This document shows, piece by piece, positions 33,488 to 39,125 of a stretch of DNA of 39,125 bases. The stretch comes from a bacterium (GTDB lineage Bacteria; Calditrichota; Calditrichia; RBG-13-44-9; J042): the NCBI GenBank assembly GCA_015485355.1, contig WFTQ01000006.1, positions 1 to 39,125 of the forward strand, given 5' to 3'. The notes beneath the pieces were generated by a model. It searched no databases, had not been told where the DNA came from, and saw only the letters and a program-made list of their open reading frames with translations. Position 1 is the first letter of the stretch. Each line of letters begins with the position of its first letter. Position numbers and translations under genes: made by a program.

Positions 33488-35548
33488 ATGGCAACGTCAA
33501 GCAATGTATTGGACGTCATTCAAAAGAAATATTTCGACAAGGAGTTCAAGGCGCTCAGCTGGAGCGGGACGTTTCAGGAGTATCTGGAGATTGTTCGTAA
33601 AAATCCGGCCGTGCTGCGCACCAGCTTCCAGCGGCTATATGACATGATTGTCTCTTTCGGCACCGAGGAATACGAAGACTCCCGCAAAAAAATCGTCCAC
33701 TACAAATTTTTCGATGACCCGATCGAAAACGGTAAAGACGCCATTTATGGTCTGGATGCTTTTCTGATGCGGCTTATGAACATCATCAAGGCGGCGGCTT
33801 ACCGCTACGGCCCCGAACGACGGGTGATCCTGTTGCACGGACCGGTCGGCAGCTCCAAGAGTACCATTGTACGACTGATGAAAAAGGGCCTGGAATATTA
33901 TTCTCGCACGCCGGAGGGGGCCCTGTACTCCTTCGAATGGATCAACATTCCCAAATTCTTTACCGATCCGGAAAGCTCCGCACGGGAAAATGTTCCCTGC
34001 CCCATGCACGAAGAACCGCTGCACCTGATACCTCAGGAAATCCGGGGCGATTTTCTTAAAGATCTGATCGGAGACAAGGCGTCCATTTACCTGGTGGAAG
34101 GCGAACTCTGCCCCTCCTGCCGACAGATTTACAGGGAAATGGGGAATATTTATAACGGGGACTGGAAAAAGGTACTGGAACATATTCGGGTCAAGCGCAT
34201 TCTGTTGTCCGAAAAAGATCGCATCGGCATTGGCACCTTCCAACCGAAGGACGAAAAAAACCAGGATTCCACCGAGTTGACCGGGGACATCAATTACCGC
34301 AAGATCGCCGAGTACGGTTCCGAATCCGATCCCCGCGCCTTTAACTTTGACGGCGAATTCAACATTGCCAATCGGGGGCTGATTGAATTCATTGAAGTCT
34401 TGAAACTGGATGTGGCCTTTTTGTATGATCTGCTGGGCGCCAGCCAGGAACACAAGATTAAACCCAAGAAATTCCCTCAGACCGACATTGATGAGGTGAT
34501 TATCGGCCATACCAACGAACCGGAATACAAGAAATTACAAAACAACGAGTTTATGGAAGCGCTGCGGGACCGAACGGTCAAGATCGATATTCCCTACATC
34601 ACCAAATGGAGCGAAGAGATCAAAATCTATAAAAAAGATTTTAACCATCAAAAAATCCGGGGCAAACACATTGCTCCGCACACGATCGAGATGGCGGCCA
34701 TGTGGGCGGTGCTGACCCGCCTGGAAGAACCCAAGAAGGCGAATCTGACCCTGGTACAGAAACTGAAACTGTACGACGGGAAATTGATCCCCGGTTACAC
34801 GGAAGACAATGTCCGCGAGCTACGCAAAGAGGCTGTCCGCGAGGGTCTGGAGGGAATCTCTCCTCGATATATCCAGGACAAAATCTCCAACGCCCTGGTG
34901 AAAGATACCGAGGAGCCCTGCGTCAATCCCTTCATGGTCCTCAATGAGCTGGAGAGCGGTCTGGATCACCACAGCCTGATCAGCAACGAGGAACAGAAAA
35001 AGCGCTATCGGGAATTGTTGGGGGTGGTCAAACGCGAATACACCGACATCGTGAAGAATGAAGTCCAGCGGGCTATCAGTGCCGACGAAGATGCCATTAA
35101 ACGATTGTTCTCCAACTATATCGATAACGTGAAGGCGTATGTGCAGAAAGAAAAGGTCAAGAACAAATACACCGGCGAGGATGAGGAGCCCAATGAAAAG
35201 CTGATGCGCTCCATTGAGGAAAAAATTGATATCCCTGAAAGCCGCAAGGACGATTTCCGCCGCGAGATTATGAACTACATCGGTGCTATGGCTCTGGAGG
35301 GCAAAAAGTTTGAGTGGAACAGCAACGAGCGTCTGGCAAAGGCGTTGGAGTTGAAACTGTTTGAGGATCAAAAGGACAGCATCAAACTGTCCACCCTGGT
35401 ATCCTCCGTAGTGGATAAGGAAACGCAGGAAAAGATCGATGTGGTCAAGAGCCGGATGATCAAGCATTACGGTTACTGCGAAACCTGCGCCACCGACGTG
35501 CTGAATTATGTCGCCAGTATTTTTGCCCGGGGAGACCTCAAAGAGTAA
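33488..35548 (+). CDS. prkA: PrkA-type serine protein kinase / AAA+ protein (YeaG-like)
   Basis: The 686-residue protein belongs to the PrkA family, known as YeaG in E. coli, with roles in stress and nitrogen-starvation responses and in Bacillus spore formation. An AAA+ module has Walker [10 protein letters not shown] (118-126). The family-specific [12 protein letters not shown] (C171, H174) is followed by CPSC (208-211), a potential metal site. The C-terminal half (about 395-686) matches the PrkA C-terminal domain, with charged regions near 540-600. The ATG at 33488 follows CAGGAGGT. It is the first gene of the prkA-yeaH-spoVR group; yeaH begins 15 nt after its stop. Whether it acts as a kinase or an ATPase remains debated for the family. 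Confidence 0.96.
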   Translation: MATSSNVLDVIQKKYFDKEFKALSWSGTFQEYLEIVRKNPAVLRTSFQRLYDMIVSFGTEEYEDSRKKIVHYKFFDDPIENGKDAIYGLDAFLMRLMNIIKAAAYRYGPERRVILLHGPVGSSKSTIVRLMKKGLEYYSRTPEGALYSFEWINIPKFFTDPESSARENVPCPMHEEPLHLIPQEIRGDFLKDLIGDKASIYLVEGELCPSCRQIYREMGNIYNGDWKKVLEHIRVKRILLSEKDRIGIGTFQPKDEKNQDSTELTGDINYRKIAEYGSESDPRAFNFDGEFNIANRGLIEFIEVLKLDVAFLYDLLGASQEHKIKPKKFPQTDIDEVIIGHTNEPEYKKLQNNEFMEALRDRTVKIDIPYITKWSEEIKIYKKDFNHQKIRGKHIAPHTIEMAAMWAVLTRLEEPKKANLTLVQKLKLYDGKLIPGYTEDNVRELRKEAVREGLEGISPRYIQDKISNALVKDTEEPCVNPFMVLNELESGLDHHSLISNEEQKKRYRELLGVVKREYTDIVKNEVQRAISADEDAIKRLFSNYIDNVKAYVQKEKVKNKYTGEDEEPNEKLMRSIEEKIDIPESRKDDFRREIMNYIGAMALEGKKFEWNSNERLAKALELKLFEDQKDSIKLSTLVSSVVDKETQEKIDVVKSRMIKHYGYCETCATDVLNYVASIFARGDLKE

Positions 35549-35563
35549 AGCGGGGACACAGCC

Positions 35564-36670
35564 ATGTTAATGAACATGCAGAACGATTACAATCGCTTTC
35601 GGCAAATCATCAAAGGAAAAATAAAGCAAAACCTCAGGAAGTATATTTCCAACGGCGAAATGATCGGTCGGAAGGGCAAAGACCTGATCAGCATTCCCCT
35701 TCCCCAGATCGATTTGCCGCGTTTTCGGTACGGGGATAACGGTCAGGGTGGTGTGGGCCAGGGAGACGGCGAACCCGGCGATCCACTTACTCAGGGGGAA
35801 GGCGAAGACGGAGCCGGCCAGGCGGGGAATTTACCCGGTCAGCACATCCGCGAAGTGGAGCTGACCCTGGAGGAATTGGCCGAGATTTTGGGCGAAGAAT
35901 TGGAACTGCCCAACATCGAGCCCCGGGGTAAGAAACAGATTGTGTCCGAAAAAGACCGCTATAGCGGCATTCGGCGGGCGGGACCCGAATCCCTGCGGCA
36001 TCATAAGCGCACGTTTAAAGAAGCCCTCAAACGCCAGCTTATCTCGGGACAGTTCAATATCGAAAGACCCAAAATCATCCCTATTCGAGACGACTACCGC
36101 TACCGCTCCTGGAAAACGGTGGCTAAACCCGAAAGCAACGCCGTGATTCTTTATATGATGGACGTCTCGGGTTCCATGTGGGACGAACAAAAAGAAATCG
36201 TGCGCCTGGAAACGTTCTGGATCGATACCTGGCTGCACTACCAGTATAAAGGCGTGGTTACTCGATATATCATTCATGACGCTCAGGCCCAGGAAGTCGA
36301 TCGGGAAACCTTCTTTACGGTGCGCGAAAACGGGGGGACGGTGATTTCCTCCGCCTACGAATTATGCAGCAAGATCATCGAAAAGGACTACCCGGCGGAT
36401 GAATGGAATATATACGCTTTCCATTTTTCCGACGGGGACAACTGGTCCCGCGATGACAATCAATACTGCGTAGACATTCTGGAAAAATACATTCTACCCA
36501 AGGTGAATCTGTTTGGTTACGGACAGGTAGAAAGCACCTACGGCAGCGGAGAGTTTTTCGATTATCTGGAAGATTGTTTTGGCGAACACGAAAGAGTGAT
36601 TCTTTCGCACATTCCCGACAAAGAGGCCATTTATGATTCCATAAAAGAATTCTTGGGGAAAGGGAAATGA
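35564..36670 (+). CDS. yeaH: YeaH/DUF444 family protein with VWA-like domain
   Basis: The 368-residue protein has the DUF444 layout: N-terminal conserved section (1-55), Gly-rich linker (about 57-92, [13 protein letters not shown]), and a VWA-like domain (about 190-360) with the MIDAS motif DVSGSMWDE (DxSxS, 200-204) and the second metal-site region [12 protein letters not shown]. coli YeaH has 427 residues, so this one is somewhat shorter. DUF444 proteins are encoded with PrkA and SpoVR and are thought to act with them, and the MIDAS suggests metal-dependent protein binding. The stop overlaps the spoVR start by 4 nt (ATGA), indicating translational coupling. Confidence 0.94.
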   Translation: MLMNMQNDYNRFRQIIKGKIKQNLRKYISNGEMIGRKGKDLISIPLPQIDLPRFRYGDNGQGGVGQGDGEPGDPLTQGEGEDGAGQAGNLPGQHIREVELTLEELAEILGEELELPNIEPRGKKQIVSEKDRYSGIRRAGPESLRHHKRTFKEALKRQLISGQFNIERPKIIPIRDDYRYRSWKTVAKPESNAVILYMMDVSGSMWDEQKEIVRLETFWIDTWLHYQYKGVVTRYIIHDAQAQEVDRETFFTVRENGGTVISSAYELCSKIIEKDYPADEWNIYAFHFSDGDNWSRDDNQYCVDILEKYILPKVNLFGYGQVESTYGSGEFFDYLEDCFGEHERVILSHIPDKEAIYDSIKEFLGKGK

Positions 36671-38154
36671 TTACCAAAGCAGACATTTTAGCCATTCAGC
36701 CCGAAATCGAAGGCTTTGCCCGGGAATTCGGCCTGGATTTTTTCCCGGTGATCTTCGAACTGGTGGACTATGACACCATGAGTCAGCTGGCGGCGTATGG
36801 CGGCTTCCCCATTCGCTATCCCCACTGGCGTTTTGGTATGGAATATGATCAGCTTTCCAAAGGGTACCGCTACGGACTCCAAAAAATTTACGAGATGGTC
36901 ATCAATACCAATCCTTGCTATGCGTATTTAATGGAATCCAATTCCCTGGTGGATCAAAAACTGGTCATGGCCCACGTATACGCCCATTGCGACTTTTTTA
37001 AACACAATTTCTACTTTTCCCATACCAATCGAAAAATGATTGATGAAATGGCCAATCACGCCATTCGCATCAATCGATATATCGACCGGTACGGGCTGGA
37101 CACGGTGGAGAATTTCATTGACATTTGCCTTTCACTGGAGAATCTCATTGACTACCATTCTCCGTACATCAAGCGACGGAAAGAAACCGATACCGGGGCC
37201 GACAGCGAACAGCAGCCCCGCATCAAGCGTCTGCGGAGCAAGAAGTACATGGAGAAATTCATCAATCCTCCGGAATTTATCGAAGTTCAGCTTAAGGAAT
37301 TGGAGGAGAAGAGGAATCAGGAACTCAAGCCTTTTCCGTCCCAACCGGAGCGGGATGTCTTGCTGTTCCTGCTGGAAAACGCTCCCCTGGAAAACTGGCA
37401 ATACGATGTACTGGGCATCATCCGGGAAGAGGCCTACTATTTTGCTCCTCAGGGGATGACCAAAATCATGAACGAAGGCTGGGCCACGTATTGGCATGCC
37501 ACAATTATGACCCAGAGAGCGTTGGAACCTTCCGAGGTGCTGGATTATGCCGATCATCACTCGGGCACCGTGGCCAATCATCCCGGCCGCTTGAATCCCT
37601 ACCGAATCGGCTACTTGCTTTTTAAAGATATCGAAGACCGCTGGAACAAAGGTCAGTTTGGTAAGGAGTGGGAAGAGTGCACCGATTACCGGGAACGGAA
37701 AAATTGGGATCAACAACTGGGATTGGGACGGCAGAAAATTTTCGAAGTCCGCAAGTTGTATAATGATGTCACCTTCATCGACACTTTTTTAACCGAAGAT
37801 TTCGCCCGGGAACACAAACTGTTCTCTTTTGCATATAATAAAGAAAACAAAAGGTACGAAATCGAGTCGCGGGAATTTTACATGATTAAGAAGCGCCTGC
37901 TACAGAGCTTGACCAATATGGGGCAGCCTATAATATCCGTTGTTGATGCCAACTTCAAGAACCGTAACGAGTTGTATTTGATGCATCATTTTGAGGGGAT
38001 TGAACTGGATGCCGGTTATGCCACGGATACCCTTGCCAATCTCTATAAAATCTGGAAACGCCCGGTGCACATCCAAACGGTGGTGAATGAAAAGGCGACT
38101 GTCCTCAGCTTCGACGGGAAGGAGTTTCGTAATCAAACGATCTCGGAAAACTAA
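36667..38154 (+). CDS. spoVR: SpoVR family protein (YcgB-like)
   Basis: The 495-residue protein belongs to the SpoVR family, named for a Bacillus spore cortex gene and present as YcgB in E. coli. Family hallmarks include FEWVDY-like [40 protein letters not shown], the [10 protein letters not shown] motif and [23 protein letters not shown]. The HE/WATYWH and H-rich segments may bind a metal. Length is typical (about 470-510). It overlaps yeaH by 4 nt and is followed 19 nt later by a small unknown gene. Spore formation is not implied in a Gram-negative host; stress or stationary-phase response is the more likely context. Confidence 0.96.
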   Translation: MITKADILAIQPEIEGFAREFGLDFFPVIFELVDYDTMSQLAAYGGFPIRYPHWRFGMEYDQLSKGYRYGLQKIYEMVINTNPCYAYLMESNSLVDQKLVMAHVYAHCDFFKHNFYFSHTNRKMIDEMANHAIRINRYIDRYGLDTVENFIDICLSLENLIDYHSPYIKRRKETDTGADSEQQPRIKRLRSKKYMEKFINPPEFIEVQLKELEEKRNQELKPFPSQPERDVLLFLLENAPLENWQYDVLGIIREEAYYFAPQGMTKIMNEGWATYWHATIMTQRALEPSEVLDYADHHSGTVANHPGRLNPYRIGYLLFKDIEDRWNKGQFGKEWEECTDYRERKNWDQQLGLGRQKIFEVRKLYNDVTFIDTFLTEDFAREHKLFSFAYNKENKRYEIESREFYMIKKRLLQSLTNMGQPIISVVDANFKNRNELYLMHHFEGIELDAGYATDTLANLYKIWKRPVHIQTVVNEKATVLSFDGKEFRNQTISEN

Positions 38155-38173
38155 AAATGCGAGGTGAGGCACC

Positions 38174-38683
38174 ATGAAATATTCTGACCGAATCATCCGG
38201 AAAATCCAGGAGGCCAAACAGAAACAGATCACCATCAAACAGAAAGATAAATTCAGTGTACTGCAGCATCAAGAAGACGATTTGCTGTTACAGTTAAAGT
38301 TTAAGGATATCGATAAATACGGCATTGTGCTGGATTACATTTCCATTCAAAAGCTGTCTCCCATACTGGACGTGGAGGAGATCAATAAACGTCTGGAGCA
38401 GCAGGCCGAAGCGATTCAACAGCGGATTACTTATCTGCTGGAAGACTTCAAACTGATTGAGTTTGATCGGATGTCCAAACGGGCCCAATTGCGGAGTTAC
38501 CCTCCTTATAAAAAAGAGAATTCCAAATATTTTTATGAAATTGTGCTGGATGAAGGGGTTAAGATTCATTTTCAGCGTTACCAATATTCCATGGATGAAA
38601 AACGATATGAAAAAATTACTTCGCAATTGACCCTGGAAATCTTTGCTCGCTTGATAGATGATCTGGTGAAGATCATTCAATAA
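38174..38683 (+). CDS. Unknown protein (169 residues), fourth gene of the prkA-yeaH-spoVR group
   Basis: I do not recognise this family. The start at 38174 follows GAGGTGAGG and lies 19 nt after spoVR, so co-transcription with the cassette is likely. The protein is soluble with a basic N-terminus (MKYSDRIIRKIQEAKQKQITIKQKDKF), a strand-rich stretch (about 30-55, LLLQLKFKDIDKYGIVLDYISIQ), a helical coiled-coil-like section (about 66-95) and an alpha/beta C-terminus with IHFQRYQYSMDEKRYEKITSQLTLEIFARLIDDLVKIIQ. No signal peptide, membrane segment or known catalytic motif is evident. Typical prkA operons end with spoVR, so this extra gene is a candidate new component. Confidence 0.75.
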   Translation: MKYSDRIIRKIQEAKQKQITIKQKDKFSVLQHQEDDLLLQLKFKDIDKYGIVLDYISIQKLSPILDVEEINKRLEQQAEAIQQRITYLLEDFKLIEFDRMSKRAQLRSYPPYKKENSKYFYEIVLDEGVKIHFQRYQYSMDEKRYEKITSQLTLEIFARLIDDLVKIIQ

Positions 38684-38697
38684 ATTTACTCTTTGTC

Positions 38698-38726
38698 TTG
38701 ACATAAAAACGACAAACTGATAAATT
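38698..38726 (+). promoter_or_regulatory. Predicted promoter of tRNA-Gln
   Basis: Perfect TTGACA (38698-38703), 17 nt, then TAAATT (38721-38726), 11 nt upstream of the tRNA-Gln 5' end. It is the best example of the promoter form shared by several units here. Confidence 0.55.
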
Positions 38727-38737
38727 TAAATCCTTAC

Positions 38738-38808
38738 TGCGGGATCGTCTAATGGTAGGACGCCAGGTTCTGGCCCTGGTAGTCGGGGTTCGAGTCCCTG
38801 TCCCGCAG
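38738..38808 (+). tRNA. tRNA-Gln (anticodon CUG)
   Basis: The acceptor stem TGCGGGA/TCCCGCA (38738-38744/38801-38807) carries discriminator G38808. The anticodon arm CCAGG-TTCTGGC-CCTGG presents CTG, and the T-arm contains GGTTCGAGTCC. The total is 71 nt. The 3' CCA is not encoded (CGA follows). The identity is glutamine by anticodon. Confidence 0.95.
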
Positions 38809-38821
38809 CGAGACTAAGAAG

Positions 38822-38848
38822 AGGGGCGAATGAGCGCCCCTTTTTTTT
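38822..38848 (+). terminator. Rho-independent terminator after tRNA-Gln
   Basis: AGGGGCG pairs with CGCCCCT (stem 38822-38828/38835-38841) across a 6-nt loop, followed by a run of eight T (38841-38848). A classic intrinsic terminator. Confidence 0.85.
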
Positions 38849-39034
38849 GTTCCACCTTGAAACTTTCCCATCAAAGGGCGATATGCCCTACTTGCACCAC
38901 CAACCCGGGATCGTAAAAGGGTGAGGATGAATCCCCCCCTGTACCTCTCCTTGCCGTTAAACACCGTTTTAGAGCAACCCGCAGATGCAGCCCGGTGATG
39001 ATTCCGGCTTACCCGATAGCGAGTACCATTGAGT

Positions 39035-39125
39035 TTACAGCATTCCCCAGCGTTTTCGCAGGAACCATTCCAGCGCCAGGAGAAAAACAATCATGGGCAA
39101 CCAGATCCATTGTTCCCATAAGTAT
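39035..39125 (-). CDS. C-terminus of a membrane protein (partial, runs off right edge)
   Basis: On the minus strand the frame from the window edge reads YLWEQWIWLPMIVFLLALEW then FLRKRWGML and a stop at 39037-39035. The last 16 or so residues before the charged end form a membrane helix, and the RKRWG tail is the type of cytoplasmic end that closes inner-membrane proteins. Only 29 codons are visible, so the family cannot be named. Coding probability rests on the coherent hydrophobic-then-basic pattern. Confidence 0.55.
   Translation of the reverse strand, partial: YLWEQWIWLPMIVFLLALEWFLRKRWGML

Noticed and set aside
36667-38154. Endospore formation implied by SpoVR and PrkA
   Set aside because: Both families occur in many non-sporulating Gram-negative bacteria, together with YeaH as here. 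No other spore gene is in the window.
38849-39034. Minus-strand 113-residue open frame covering the tRNA-Gln terminator region
   Set aside because: It passes through the tRNA gene and terminator and has the composition of a shadow frame; only the separate frame at 39035-39125 looks coding.

Overview
The window looks like chromosomal DNA of a moderately GC-rich Gram-negative bacterium, probably in the FCB (Fibrobacterota-Chlorobiota-Bacteroidota) superphylum and perhaps near Calditrichota. The evidence is a secreted propeller protein ending in a FlgD-like Ig domain, a mitochondrial-type citrate synthase, an enlarged TrkH, the YajC/SecG Sec accessories and a PrkA-YeaH-SpoVR cassette. The phylum is my inference; nothing here fixes the species. 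Apart from IS66 debris at the left end and one decayed nucleotidase locus, I see no mobile element, CRISPR array or phage.

Layout. 1-457: relic of an IS66-type transposase, cut by the window edge. 745-2130: secG, tRNA-Leu(GAG), a CoA-pyrophosphatase-like Nudix gene. 2396-6279: promoter, FMN riboswitch and the riboflavin operon ribD-ribE-ribBA-ribH, which encodes the committed steps from GTP and ribulose 5-phosphate to riboflavin except the dephosphorylation step. 6333-7949 (minus): variant DEAD-box helicase. 8244-10622: exported beta-propeller protein. 10718-13588: a long leader, then a GT-A glycosyltransferase and an ArsA/Get3-type ATPase with a C-terminal HSP20-like domain. 13622-18494 (minus): tgt, yajC, def, fmt and a GT-C membrane glycosyltransferase, so tRNA modification, protein export and N-terminal formyl/deformyl functions lie together. 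18870-19547: unknown 225-residue protein with a strong terminator-like hairpin. 19711-25367 (minus): alpha/beta hydrolase, STAND-like ATPase with TPR-like repeats, two internally deleted 5'-nucleotidase genes, and an exported LPP20/TPR-like protein. 25641-27404 (minus): TrkH-type K+ transporter. 27772-31402: small membrane protein, lon and a DnaJ-type co-chaperone (proteostasis cluster). 31631-32911 (minus): citrate synthase. 33488-38683: prkA, yeaH, spoVR and an unrecognised 169-residue gene, preceded by a long leader with a mini-ORF. 38738-38848: tRNA-Gln(CUG) and an intrinsic terminator. The right edge holds the C-terminus of a membrane protein on the minus strand.

The most interesting items are the PrkA-YeaH-SpoVR cassette with its fourth gene and leader mini-ORF, the GT-A/ArsA-HSP20 pair behind a roughly 300-nt leader, the doubly deleted nucleotidase pair, and a recurring promoter form (TTG-rich -35, 17-nt spacer, TAAATT -10) seen upstream of several transcription units. 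Most of the window is ordinary housekeeping sequence.
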